Shown here in pieces: positions 1-8,724 of a stretch of DNA of 64,000 bases. This DNA comes from CAIZWU01 sp942492905 (GTDB lineage: Bacteria > Verrucomicrobiota > Verrucomicrobiia > Verrucomicrobiales > V1-33), in the NCBI GenBank assembly GCA_942492905.1, contig OW818657.1:3968001-4032000 (forward strand), written 5' to 3'. The position numbers and the translations under genes are program-made. The notes beneath the pieces were generated by a model. The model saw only the letters and a list, made by a program, of their open reading frames with translations, ran no database searches and was not told the origin of the DNA. Numbering within the stretch: the first letter of the stretch is position 1; the number at the start of each line of letters is the position of its first letter.

Positions 1-53
1 AAGTGTAGCCAAAGCGCCCGGCATTACCAGCAATTCCGCCGGCACGGCATCCG

Positions 54-1706
54 TCAGGGAACGGCTTCGACGGACTCCGCCCACCAGGCCGGTTCCGCCT
101 CGCCAAGCTCCTCCCGGTTGATCGGCTGCAGCTCCGGATGACGGCTCCAGGGCTCCAGGGTCAACCGATAGGTGCGGCCGGTCTCGATGCGGGACGTTGG
201 CTGCAGTTCGCGCTTTTTGAAGTGCCAGTGCACCACTTCAAAAGCCCTGGCCGGCGCCTGTCCTGACAATACTTTGCGGACCTCGTATTTCACGGTGTAG
301 AGCGCGTTTTCGTAATTGGCCCGGCGGGGATCAGCCTGATCGGATTTCTCCACCGCTTCAGCCTCCACCAGGACCGGCCCGGCGTGGGGCTCCGGCTGTT
401 CCGGCGCTGCCGGGGAATCCGGGGCGATCGTGACCCGGTCCCAGCTGATGCGGTTGGCCTTGGCCACGCTGCGGCTCAGGAAAAGATCACGCTCGGCGAT
501 GACCCAGATCACCAGCTTCTTGGAACGCACCACCGTTTCCCCCCGCTGCCCCAGCCAACGGCGGACTCCGCTGGCGCCCTCCCCATTCACCGCGTGGACA
601 TCGAGGGTCATGCCCAGCCGGGCGGCCAGATGCCAGGCCAGCCCGGCCCGGGTGGAGAGACTCCCGCCAGGCAAGCCAAAACCAAGCCCGGCATCATCGA
701 ATATATTCACAAAGGAATCGCCCAGCACCACCACCGGGGAGGAGCGGTCGGTGGCGGAGGCCACTCCTTCCGGAAGCTCCACCACCTCTAACGGCTCGGC
801 GCGGGGAAGCTGCCGGCGGGCGGGCTCCCGGAACCCGAGTTTGTCCACAAGGTCACCATGCCCGGCCGCACTGACAGCAGGCCGGACCTGCCACGCGGGT
901 CCGCCTGGATTACTCCACCACGCCTGCTGTTTCACCTGATCCGCCAGCAAGGTGGCGGTCAATGTCATGCCCCGGGTGCTCCAATGGGTATCGTCAGGAA
1001 GATAGAGTCGTGTATCCGGAGCAGAAGTCTGGTGGCCCGCATCTGCCTTGGACTGGAATAACATCGGAGCCGGATCAATCACCCGCACTCCCGCCGCCTC
1101 CAATTGCTCAAAAAAACGCAGCGCGTCCCGGTGCCGGACCGGACCCGCCGCCGCCGCGCCGCCCAGCATTTCCGGATAGATCGTGGGCTTCATGGGCACC
1201 GGCACCAGCCAGAGCGCGACGCCCCGTTCCTTGAGCTGGGCGGCAAATTCCCGGATCGGCTCCAGCGGCGCCTCCCAGTCCAGCAACGCCGGATCGCGCG
1301 ACACCGAGTGCGGCTCCGGCTGCAGTGGCCCATAACCGGTGAGGGCCTGGATTTCCGGCCGGTAGAACAACCAGCCGTCCTGACCAATGAGCACCCGGTC
1401 ATTTCCTTTGTTCAGAATATCCGTCAGGATCTGTTGGGTCAGCTGACGCGGCACCTCCGTAAAAGCGGCGGCCGCCACGCTGGCATCGAACCCGCGCAGA
1501 CGTTCCGCGACCGGCTGGGAACTGCCCTTGCCGGTTACGGCAGCGGAAAATTCCCGGACCCGGCCCGGCAAGCCATCCAGCAGTGGCGGCACCCCCAGCA
1601 GCAGCAGAAAAATGCCCGTCAGCACCCACGAGGCACCCCGGCTGAGCTGGTTCTGCTCCGGCGGAAATTCATGGTGCGGCGCGGCCGCGGGCGGGATTCC
1701 TTTCAT
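54..1706 (-). CDS. AlgJ/AlgX-like SGNH O-acetyltransferase
   Basis: Probably transfers acetyl groups to an exported polysaccharide in the periplasm, in partnership with the membrane acyltransferase encoded just upstream. The 550-residue protein has an N-terminal membrane anchor (about residues 25-47, rich in L, G and P) and then an SGNH-hydrolase-like domain. Motifs seen are DDTHWSTRG (the Asp-x-x-His pair of AlgJ/AlgX proteins) and GDSFVNIF (serine-containing block). The C-terminal ~100 residues, after a proline-rich linker, are not recognised. The ATG lies 3 bases after the stop of the acyltransferase gene, so the two are co-transcribed. AlgI/AlgJ pairs occur in many cell-surface polysaccharide systems, so the substrate need not be alginate. 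Bases 1-53 downstream hold nothing recognisable. Confidence 0.8.
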   Translation of the reverse strand: MKGIPPAAAPHHEFPPEQNQLSRGASWVLTGIFLLLLGVPPLLDGLPGRVREFSAAVTGKGSSQPVAERLRGFDASVAAAAFTEVPRQLTQQILTDILNKGNDRVLIGQDGWLFYRPEIQALTGYGPLQPEPHSVSRDPALLDWEAPLEPIREFAAQLKERGVALWLVPVPMKPTIYPEMLGGAAAAGPVRHRDALRFFEQLEAAGVRVIDPAPMLFQSKADAGHQTSAPDTRLYLPDDTHWSTRGMTLTATLLADQVKQQAWWSNPGGPAWQVRPAVSAAGHGDLVDKLGFREPARRQLPRAEPLEVVELPEGVASATDRSSPVVVLGDSFVNIFDDAGLGFGLPGGSLSTRAGLAWHLAARLGMTLDVHAVNGEGASGVRRWLGQRGETVVRSKKLVIWVIAERDLFLSRSVAKANRISWDRVTIAPDSPAAPEQPEPHAGPVLVEAEAVEKSDQADPRRANYENALYTVKYEVRKVLSGQAPARAFEVVHWHFKKRELQPTSRIETGRTYRLTLEPWSRHPELQPINREELGEAEPAWWAESVEAVP

Positions 1707-1709
1707 GCG

Positions 1710-3133
1710 TCAGAATTGGAAATAAAGGAACGGGCTGTATCCCTGGGCGAACATGAGACCCAGGCTGATCACAAAACCGGCCAGACAGGCCCCGACTTTC
1801 CAGACAGTGAGCCGTTGGAGCACCACCTGGCTGTTGGGCACCAGCCAGACCACGATGCCACACGCGGCCAACCACAACAAATTCGGCAGCGCCGCCAACT
1901 GCGCGGTCAGGAGCGGAGCAGCCGCATTGCCGCCATCGCTGCCCAGGAACATGGCTCCCAGATACCGGCTGGCCGTTGAAAAATTATCCGAACGGAAGAA
2001 CACCCAGGTGACCAGCAGCACTCCAAAGGTCAAGCCGGTCCGCAGCGGTCGTGGCAGCGGGCCGTAGAGCGGTTTTTTCCCCCGCCACCGCTCCAGCGCC
2101 AGCATCAGGCCGTGAATCCCGCCCCAGGCCAGAAAGGTGGTGGAAGCGCCGTGCCACAGCCCGCCCAGCAGCATCACCGTCATCAGGTTCACATAGGTGC
2201 GGGCCGGCCCCTTCCGGTTGCCGCCCAGTGGAATGTAAAGATAGTCGCGCAGGAAGGTGCTGAGCGAAATATGCCACCGCCGCCAGAATTCCGTCAGGCT
2301 GGCCGCGCGGTAGGGCGAGTCAAAATTCTCAATAAACCGGAACCCGAACATGCGCCCGAGGCCGATCGCCATATCGCTGTAGGCCGAGAAATCAAAATAG
2401 ATCTGGAAGGCATAGGCCACGATCCCCAGCCACGCCGACGCCATGCCCAGCGATCCCGGGCCGGCGCCGAAGGCCGCATCCGCCAGCACCCCCATGGGGT
2501 CGGCGAGGACAATCTTCTTGCTGAATCCGAGGCAAAACCGGGCCACTCCCATGGTAAAAGCTTCGATGGTATGGGGACGGTCCCGCAGTTGGTCCGCAAT
2601 GCTGCCATACCGGACAATCGGCCCCGCCACCAGCTGGGGAAACAGACTGACAAAACAGGCGAAATCGCCCAACGACCGGGCGGGGGGTGCCTCCCGCCGG
2701 TAGAGGTCGATGCAATAACTCATCGATTGGAAAATATAAAAGGAGATCCCTACCGGCAGGACGATGCGTTGGATAAAGTCCGGGGGGGCAAACCCCTCCA
2801 CCCCAATCAATTCCAGCAGGAAGACGCCGTATTCACCCCCCAGGCCGCGTACTTGAAGAAACCCAACACGAGGAGATTCGAAATCACACTCATCAACAGC
2901 CCGGTGCGCCGCCGCCGGTCGGTGGCTCCCGGAGTGGAAATGAGGGTCCCGCAATAATAATCCACCACCGTGCCCGCTCCCATCAGCAGAACAAACCATG
3001 GACTCCACCATCCATAAAAAACATAACTCAGCACCGTCAGCACCGGATGCCGCCAGCGCACCGGAGCCGCGTAATAAGCCGCCAGCGAAAGCAGGAGGAA
3101 ATAAAAGAGGAAAACGTGGGAGGTGAAAACCAT
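1710..3133 (-). pseudogene. AlgI-like MBOAT O-acyltransferase, frameshifted
   Basis: Membrane-bound O-acyltransferase (AlgI family) that would pass an acyl group across the membrane to its AlgJ-like partner. The proper N-terminus starts at the ATG at 3133 (MVFTSHVFLFYFLL, typical of the family) and runs in one frame to about 2840. The rest, including PVGISFYIFQSMSYCIDLYR and the catalytic-histidine block GLWHGA, continues in another frame to the stop at 1710. Joining them needs one extra base at the six-C run 2836-2841 (six G on the coding strand), giving a 474-residue protein with the continuous text KYAAWGGEYGVFLLEL. The region is 1,424 bases long, one short of a whole number of codons. Either the gene is a recent pseudogene or one base was lost in sequencing. 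The alternative upstream start at 3275 gives an out-of-frame, non-hydrophobic N-terminus and is rejected. Confidence 0.85.
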
Positions 3134-3342
3134 GCCGGAGTCTGCGGACGGGGAGCGTAAAGGGGCACCAAACACACCCCTCCCACCACCGCCAGCGGAA
3201 GTGCGCCCCGGATTTTCCTGCGTTTTCCACGGAGTGGGGGCGTCCCGGAATCCAAGTATGAAAAAAATTCGCCAAAACCGGTGATTTCCGTCGTCTCCCG
3301 GCATTAGTCGTGCTACTTCCGCACTTGGCTGCCGGGAGCCGT

Positions 3343-3358
3343 GGTCAAACGATTGACC
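3343..3358. promoter_or_regulatory. Inverted repeat upstream of glutamine synthetase
   Basis: GGTCAA-ACGA-TTGACC is a perfect 6-bp inverted repeat with a 4-base spacer, 60 bases before the glutamine synthetase start in the 284-base divergent region. It could be an operator for nitrogen control. The regulator is unknown and no convincing -10 box is seen nearby. Confidence 0.3.
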
Positions 3359-3417
3359 GCCCTCCCGGTCCGCCACGAGACCGAACCAACCACACCCGAT
3401 CCATAACAGCAATCACC

Positions 3418-4434
3418 ATGGCCAAATACAAACTCGAATACCTCTGGCTCGACGGCTACCAACCCGTCCGCAACATCCGCAGCAAAACCCAGATCAAGGA
3501 TTACGAAGCCTTCCCGACCCTCGATCAACTTCCCAAGTGGGGTTTTGACGGGAGTTCCACCCAGCAGGCCCCCGGTGGCAGCTCGGATTGCGTGCTCGTT
3601 CCCGTTTCCGTTTTCCCCGATTCCACCCGCAAAAATGGCGCGCTGGTCATGTGCGAAGTTTACAATGCAGATGGCACCCCGCACGCCTCCAACGACCGCG
3701 CCACCATTCTTGATGATCCCGGCGCATGGTTCGGTTTCGAACAGGAATATTTCCTTTACCAGGATGGCCGCCCCCTCGGCTTCCCCGAAGGTGGTTACCC
3801 CGCTCCCCAAGGCCCTTACTACACCGGGGTCGGTTATGCCAATGTGGGGGACATCGCCCGCCAGATCGTGGAAGAGCACCTCGACATCTGTCTGGATGCC
3901 GGCATCAACCACGAAGGGATCAACGCGGAAGTGGCCAAGGGGCAGTGGGAGTTCCAGATCTTCGGCAAAGGCTCCAAGCGGGCGGCAGATGAAATGTGGG
4001 TGGCCCGTTACATCCTGCAGCGCCTCTGCGAGAAATACGCCCTCGACGTGGAATACCACTGCAAGCCCCTCGGTGCGACCGACTGGAACGGCTCCGGCAT
4101 GCATGCCAACTTCTCCACCACCTACCTCCGTGAAGTGGGCGGCAAGGAATACTTCGACAAACTGATGGCCGCCTTCGACAAGTTCAAGGAAGAGCACATC
4201 GCCGTCTATGGCCCGGACAACCACATGCGCCTCACCGGCCTGCATGAGACCCAGTCGATCGACAAGTTCAGTTGGGGAGTCGCCGACCGCGGAGCCTCCA
4301 TCCGCGTCCCCCACAGCTTCAAGAACGCCGGTTGGAAGGGTTACCTCGAAGACCGCCGTCCGAACTCCCAGGGCAATCCCTACCAGATCGCCTCCCGCAT
4401 TCTCGCGACCATCGCCAGCGTGCCCACGACCTGA
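3418..4434 (+). CDS. glnII: Glutamine synthetase, type II (GSII)
   Basis: Makes glutamine from glutamate, ammonia and ATP in the cytoplasm, the main entry of ammonia into metabolism. The 338-residue length and the motifs LPKWGFDGSST near the N-terminus, NHEGINAEVAKGQWEFQ, GSGMHANFS and RGASIRVPH place it in the compact GSII (eukaryote-like) group rather than the ~470-residue GSI type. The start is the ATG at 3418 (MAKYKLEYLWLDG); an in-frame ATG at 3310 would add a poorly conserved extension. It is followed by a strong intrinsic terminator, so it is probably a single-gene transcript. GSII enzymes lack the adenylylation site of GSI, so control is more likely transcriptional. An ammonium transporter lies about 30 kb away in the same window. 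Confidence 0.95.
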   Translation: MAKYKLEYLWLDGYQPVRNIRSKTQIKDYEAFPTLDQLPKWGFDGSSTQQAPGGSSDCVLVPVSVFPDSTRKNGALVMCEVYNADGTPHASNDRATILDDPGAWFGFEQEYFLYQDGRPLGFPEGGYPAPQGPYYTGVGYANVGDIARQIVEEHLDICLDAGINHEGINAEVAKGQWEFQIFGKGSKRAADEMWVARYILQRLCEKYALDVEYHCKPLGATDWNGSGMHANFSTTYLREVGGKEYFDKLMAAFDKFKEEHIAVYGPDNHMRLTGLHETQSIDKFSWGVADRGASIRVPHSFKNAGWKGYLEDRRPNSQGNPYQIASRILATIASVPTT

Positions 4435-4464
4435 TCCATCGGGAGTTTTCCATTCCCTCGTTCC

Positions 4465-4496
4465 AACGGCGTCATCCTTGCGGATGGCGCCGTTTT
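4465..4496 (+). terminator. Intrinsic terminator after glutamine synthetase
   Basis: A 13-bp stem (4465-4477 with 4482-4494, one G-U pair) closes a TTGC loop and is followed by T residues. It lies 30 bases after the glutamine synthetase stop and ends just before the next gene, which helps fix that gene's start. Confidence 0.85.
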
Positions 4497-4512
4497 GCGT
4501 TCTACTGAAATC

Positions 4513-5181
4513 GTGGCCTTCCCCCCTTCCCCCGTTTCCCGCCGCACGGTGCTGCGATGGTTCTGCCTTGCTCCCTTGTCCCTCCGCGCCGCGGAAACGG
4601 TCACCTCATCTCTCGCCCTGGACGATCTCGCCGGCTCTGCCCAGTGGCCGGCCCCACTGCAAAAACTGATCACCTACGCCCTGAACCTGACATCGCGGAA
4701 ACTCGGGTATCAGTTTGGATCGGCTGATCCGGACCAAGGCGGCATGGACTGTTCCGGGACCATCCACCATGTGCTCAAAGCTTCAGGCATCAAGGAAGTC
4801 CCCCGCCAGTCCGATGATTTTTACCGGTGGGTCAAAGAAGCAGGCAACCTGACCCAGGTCACCGGCACCCCGGACCTGACGGATCCCATGCTGGCCAAAC
4901 TCAAACCCGGGGATCTCCTCTTCTGGACAGGCACCTACGATACCGGAGCCCGCGGCCTGCCCATCAGCCACGTCATGATGTATCTGGGCAGGACCAAGGC
5001 CGGGAAGCCGGTCATGTTCGGGGCCAGCGATGGCCGCCCCTACCAGGGCAAACGCCAGAATGGGGTGAGTGTGTTTGATTTCCGGCTCCCGTCCGCCGAC
5101 AGCAAGGCCCGCTTTGTCGGGTATGGCGCCGTGCCGGGAATGGATGTCCGGGGAGTCCCGGCAGCGCCCCCCGGTGGCTGA
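4513..5181 (+). CDS. Exported NlpC/P60-family peptidase
   Basis: Probable cell-wall cysteine peptidase or amidase. The N-terminus has a twin-arginine-like stretch (SRRTVLRWF) followed by a short hydrophobic segment, suggesting export. The catalytic Cys is in GGMDCSG and the His in ISHVMMYLG, with PGDLLFWTG between them, the usual NlpC/P60 order. The start is set to the GTG at 4513 (222 residues) because the alternative TTG at 4495 falls inside the T-tract of the preceding terminator. No ribosome site is obvious. The 106 bases downstream hold a palindrome and probably the promoter of the next gene. Confidence 0.8.
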   Translation: MAFPPSPVSRRTVLRWFCLAPLSLRAAETVTSSLALDDLAGSAQWPAPLQKLITYALNLTSRKLGYQFGSADPDQGGMDCSGTIHHVLKASGIKEVPRQSDDFYRWVKEAGNLTQVTGTPDLTDPMLAKLKPGDLLFWTGTYDTGARGLPISHVMMYLGRTKAGKPVMFGASDGRPYQGKRQNGVSVFDFRLPSADSKARFVGYGAVPGMDVRGVPAAPPGG

Positions 5182-5212
5182 GCTCGGAACCGCAGTTCGC
5201 CCATTTTCTTAA

Positions 5213-5227
5213 TGCTATATTATAGCA
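5213..5227. promoter_or_regulatory. Perfect palindrome over a possible -10 box
   Basis: TGCTATA-T-TATAGCA is a perfect 7-bp inverted repeat about 90 bases before the next gene. It contains TATTAT, a plausible -10 element, with a weak TTCGCC 16 bases upstream. It could be an operator overlapping a promoter. Confidence 0.4.
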
Positions 5228-5314
5228 CCTAGGAAAATCCCCTAAAATTAAGCTTGCGGGACCTCCCGGACTTTTGGCAGGCTACCGATGCGCGGAATAT
5301 TCCGACGTCTGGTT

Positions 5315-6208
5315 ATGAAATCCAAAACTCTGCCACTGATGGCGGCTCTTATGGGGCCGGTGATGATGTTCACGACTATCGCCGCGGCCGATCCCGGCAA
5401 GGATGATTTGACCGGTGTGTATGAAGCCGGGCGCCAAGCCTTTCACAAAGGCGACCTCACCAAAGCCAAGGCCGCCTTCAGCAAGGTGTTGCAGGCTAAA
5501 CCGGACTTTGATCTCGCACAAATCTACATGGCGCAGATCCGCCATGCCGAAGCCCAATGGGCTGCGCGGCCGCGATCCCAGAAGATTGCCGAACAGGCCG
5601 TCGTCAAGACGGTGGAACTGCAGGCGGTTTCCCTTGCCGATGCTCTGGAAGTGGCCCGCCGGGAATTGGAAAAGGCCGGGGGCGGCCCCGCCGCCGGAGC
5701 CCTCGCGCTGCTGACAGATCTCCCGGCCGAAGCCCTCGACCGGCCCGTGAGCATATCAGTGCGGGATCTGCCCATGATACAGTTCATTGATGCCGTCGCC
5801 TTCGCCGGGGACGTCAGGATCGCGTGGCACGCCAAGGGCCTCTCCGTCACCTCCAACTCCGCCACTCCTGACAAAATGGAACCGGACCGTGCAGCCGCCA
5901 TCAAGGCCATGCTGGCTGCCGCGCAGGCGCAGGTGATTCCGCGGCTCACTTTTGATAACGTCTCGGTTCCGGAAGCCCTGCAATGGCTGCAACTCAAGGC
6001 CGGCCGCACCCAGGGACCACTTATCGTGCTGCGCGGTCCGGCTCCTCATGCCCGGGTAACTCTGGATCTGCGCCATGTCAGCCTGCCCGACGCCTTGCGC
6101 AGTGTGGCCCTCGTGGCGGATCTCGACGTGTCGTGGCATCCCTGGGGCGCCGGCCTTGCCGCCAAACCAGCAGTTCCGGTGATCGCCGCCCCCCCGGAAA
6201 CCCGTTGA
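5315..6208 (+). CDS. Exported TPR and secretin-N-like domain protein
   Basis: Function unknown. The protein (297 residues from the ATG at 5315; an in-frame ATG at 5288 adds 9 residues before the signal peptide) has a signal peptide ending near AAADP. A TPR-like pair of helices follows (YEAGRQAFHKGDLTKAKAAF...LQAKPDF). Two repeated modules come next, each with a hydrophobic pattern such as VSVPEALQWL or VSLPDALRSVAL. These resemble the small STN/secretin N-domain folds found in secretins and TonB receptors, but no secretin barrel is present. It may be a periplasmic accessory of a secretion or pilus machine. The preceding palindrome may regulate it. Confidence 0.55.
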   Translation: MKSKTLPLMAALMGPVMMFTTIAAADPGKDDLTGVYEAGRQAFHKGDLTKAKAAFSKVLQAKPDFDLAQIYMAQIRHAEAQWAARPRSQKIAEQAVVKTVELQAVSLADALEVARRELEKAGGGPAAGALALLTDLPAEALDRPVSISVRDLPMIQFIDAVAFAGDVRIAWHAKGLSVTSNSATPDKMEPDRAAAIKAMLAAAQAQVIPRLTFDNVSVPEALQWLQLKAGRTQGPLIVLRGPAPHARVTLDLRHVSLPDALRSVALVADLDVSWHPWGAGLAAKPAVPVIAAPPETR

Positions 6209-6219
6209 GAACGGCCCGG

Positions 6220-6663
6220 TCAAGCCGGCAGCAATTCTCCCGCAGCGCCTTCACCCTGACGCTCCAACAGTGGTGCTGCGGTATCCGTGGAAGAGGGTAT
6301 CGGGTCTGCCAGTGCTCCCCGGATCGTGCGCAGGAAGGCATGCACATCCATCGGTTTGCTGAACACTTCCAAGGCTCCGTCCGCCTTCATCCGTTCCCTG
6401 TCCACCTCCAGATCGCCGGTCATGATAACAATCGGAATCCGTGCCGTTTCCGGCCCGCGGCGCAGGTTTTCCATCACAAAAGCCCCGCCGCCGGCCGGCA
6501 AATGCCAGTCCAGCAGGATCAAATCCGGACGTTCGCTGTGCGCCATCCGCACCGCCACCGCTCCATCTCCCGCCTCCAAGGCGGCAAATCCACACTGCCG
6601 CAGCACCGCCGTAATCCAGAGGCAGCTGTCCTTGTGATCTTCCACGACAAGAATTCTTTTCAC
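6220..6663 (-). CDS. Single-domain response regulator (CheY-like)
   Basis: A stand-alone receiver domain that would be phosphorylated by a histidine kinase and act by binding another protein, since no output domain is present. Visible features: acidic pair near residues 8-9 (VVED), phospho-acceptor Asp52 in LLDWHLP, the conserved Thr in IVIMTGD, and the Lys in FSKP. Length is 147 residues, with about 20 tail residues past the fold. The start is GTG at 6663. A well-formed promoter lies upstream. No kinase is adjacent; its neighbours are an M23 peptidase and the TPR/STN-like gene, with which it converges. Confidence 0.85.
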   Translation of the reverse strand: MKRILVVEDHKDSCLWITAVLRQCGFAALEAGDGAVAVRMAHSERPDLILLDWHLPAGGGAFVMENLRRGPETARIPIVIMTGDLEVDRERMKADGALEVFSKPMDVHAFLRTIRGALADPIPSSTDTAAPLLERQGEGAAGELLPA

Positions 6664-6724
6664 TGAAGGAGCGGGGTGGCGGAGGAAAGGAACGGCGGAA
6701 ATCTCTTATTTGATAGAGGAAAGC

Positions 6725-6753
6725 ACTATAATTATCAGAATCAGGTTGTCCAA
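6725..6753 (-). promoter_or_regulatory. Sigma-70-like promoter for the receiver gene
   Basis: On the minus strand TTGGAC and TATAGT are separated by exactly 17 bases in an AT-rich patch about 60 bases before the receiver gene. This fits a housekeeping promoter. It is a sequence match only. Confidence 0.5.
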
Positions 6754-6843
6754 TCAATTCTGTCCGCTCCTGCCGGCCGTTTCCGGATAGGAAAACCCTG
6801 CTCCCGCCTCCATGGACCGGCCTTTCTGCCGGCGGCCACATCC

Positions 6844-8046
6844 TCAAAAATCCCCTGCCATCAAGGTAAGCATACGATTGCCCTCCACCGTCAAAGTCGC
6901 GGTATTGCCACTGCCGCCCAAAATGGAGCGGGTGTTCCACGAATGGTAACCAGCGAATGGTTTCACCCACGAAACCGTCGCGAAGGAAACGGTCTGCGCT
7001 TCCGGGGCGATGGAGACGGGCACCCCGGGACCGGTGAAGCTGATTTCCCAGGAGGCGGCCGCCGGTCCCTTTTGCCGGAGCCAGGGATAACGCTGCACCA
7101 GTTCCAATTCCTGACCGCGGTTTGGCACGAGGACTTTATAATACACTTCCTGCTTCCCGAGAAACTGATCAGGCATCAGCAGCGGATCGGCATGATTGGC
7201 CGCTAGAAACTCCGCCCCGTTCAGCCCGATCAGATTGGACCCATGGTAGTTGCCATGCGGATTGGCGAGGCCCTTCGACTTGGCATTGTATTCATCAAAA
7301 CGCTCGGAAATCACCAGACCAAGTTCCAGATGCACGTGGGCACGGCGCCGGTCGATCCCAGACCCGGTATACCCCAGCATGCCCAACGGGAGCCCCCGCT
7401 TCACCGTCTGGCCTGCCAACGCAGAGATGCTTTTTAAATGGGCATACAAGCTGTAATAAACTCCCGAAGTGCCCACCTGATGCAGCATCACCACGTAGTT
7501 GCCGTAATTGCTGGTACGCGATGAACTGGTGACGTAGGCCACCACCCCATCCGCGATGGCCCGCACTTCATCCTGCGGCTCGCCCTTCACATCACGCATT
7601 GCCGGGGCAATATCGATGCCCTCATGGAATTTGGTGAATACGGTCCCCTGTGCAGTCTGCCGGGGGTTCCGCACGAATCCATACGATCCGCCTTCCCACA
7701 CCTGCACCTGACCCTCCGGGGTGTAGCGGTCCACAAACATGAAAAACTCTTCCGGCTGGCTGCCAAAGATGGACTGGTTGTCCGTCGGCAGCGAAAACTC
7801 CAGCAGGGGCTTCTGCAGCACCGGCGGCGGCAAAGGCGGCTCCATCACCTTGGGAAGGATTTCCGGCAACACTTCCCTGCCAGGTTCCGGCACGGCGCGC
7901 GTAGGTATCGTCACCGGGGCCACCACGGGTCCGGTCGTCTGCTCAGGTGACCGCACCGGCTTTCTGCTTATCCAGAAGAAAAGCGCCGCCAACCCGACCA
8001 ACACCAACACCGCGTTCCACCGACGCAAACCTTTTTCAGAACTCAT
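6844..8046 (-). CDS. M23 (LytM-type) metallopeptidase
   Basis: Likely a zinc endopeptidase acting on peptidoglycan or another envelope substrate. The 400-residue protein has an N-terminal membrane anchor (VLVLVGLAALFFWI). Its M23 core has the signature FHEGIDIAP (zinc His and Asp), NYGNYVVMLHQ, LYAHLKS and HVHLELG (second His pair). All zinc ligands look intact, so it is probably active. Past the core, the C-terminal ~110 residues are not recognised. The ATG is 11 bases downstream of the stop of the small exported protein encoded at 8543-8058, so the two form a pair. Confidence 0.88.
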   Translation of the reverse strand: MSSEKGLRRWNAVLVLVGLAALFFWISRKPVRSPEQTTGPVVAPVTIPTRAVPEPGREVLPEILPKVMEPPLPPPVLQKPLLEFSLPTDNQSIFGSQPEEFFMFVDRYTPEGQVQVWEGGSYGFVRNPRQTAQGTVFTKFHEGIDIAPAMRDVKGEPQDEVRAIADGVVAYVTSSSRTSNYGNYVVMLHQVGTSGVYYSLYAHLKSISALAGQTVKRGLPLGMLGYTGSGIDRRRAHVHLELGLVISERFDEYNAKSKGLANPHGNYHGSNLIGLNGAEFLAANHADPLLMPDQFLGKQEVYYKVLVPNRGQELELVQRYPWLRQKGPAAASWEISFTGPGVPVSIAPEAQTVSFATVSWVKPFAGYHSWNTRSILGGSGNTATLTVEGNRMLTLMAGDF

Positions 8047-8057
8047 GCCGCGGTGGA

Positions 8058-8543
8058 TTACTGCTGGGGCGACTCCCCGCCGACCCGCTTCAGCTTGCGG
8101 CTTTTCTCAAAGGCCTTGAAATCCTCCGGCGTCAGCCCACTCCAGATGATGATACGCCGGTCCCGCGGTGCCCGGTCGATCCGCACGGTATCCACCGGCC
8201 GGCCATTCACGATAATCCGCGCCAGCTTCCCCTGGAACGTGGAACACATCACCTGCACCGCCCGCGATCCTTCATCATTCAAATACAAGGCGGCCCCGTA
8301 GGTGATGCCATCCTCCGACAGAAACGGGGTATACCCCGAAAAATGCCGTCCACTCACTTCCGGCGAAATCCGGTACCACCGCGTTTCTCCCCCCTGTTCG
8401 TCAGGCCGCACCATGCGTTGCCCTTCATCTTCCGCTCCTTCTGGATGGATCGCGATGAATGGGCCGCTGTTCTTCGCCGCCGCCATCAGTCCCGCCGACA
8501 GCAAACCCATCACCAGCATTAAAATTCCAATCTTTCGTTTCAT
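8058..8543 (-). CDS. Small exported protein, unknown
   Basis: No family recognised. The 161-residue product starts at the ATG at 8543 with MKRKIGILMLVMGLLSAGLMAAAK, a good signal peptide; the in-frame ATG at 8636 would place 31 charged residues before it. The mature part is charged, has one cysteine, and shows alternating beta-like patterns (RWYRISPEVSG, IIVNGRPVDTVRID). It lies 11 bases before an M23 peptidase gene and is probably co-transcribed, so it may assist or be processed with that peptidase. Confidence 0.6.
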   Translation of the reverse strand: MKRKIGILMLVMGLLSAGLMAAAKNSGPFIAIHPEGAEDEGQRMVRPDEQGGETRWYRISPEVSGRHFSGYTPFLSEDGITYGAALYLNDEGSRAVQVMCSTFQGKLARIIVNGRPVDTVRIDRAPRDRRIIIWSGLTPEDFKAFEKSRKLKRVGGESPQQ

Positions 8544-8724
8544 GGTCTCATCTTCGGGATGAACCAAAAAATTGCAAGCTCTCACCCTGGTGGGGTGGCC
8601 CGTTTTTCGCTTTAATGGCTTTAATGAAGGTCTCACCCACTCGCTGTGGCAACCAAGTTTCTCCTTCCATCGCCCCTCCCGAAATCCCTTGCCAATCCCC
8701 GCTCTTTAAGGAATCACCGACTGC

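Noticed and set aside
2836..2841. Programmed frameshift in the AlgI-like gene
   Set aside because: No stimulatory structure or known case in this family; a lost base is simpler.
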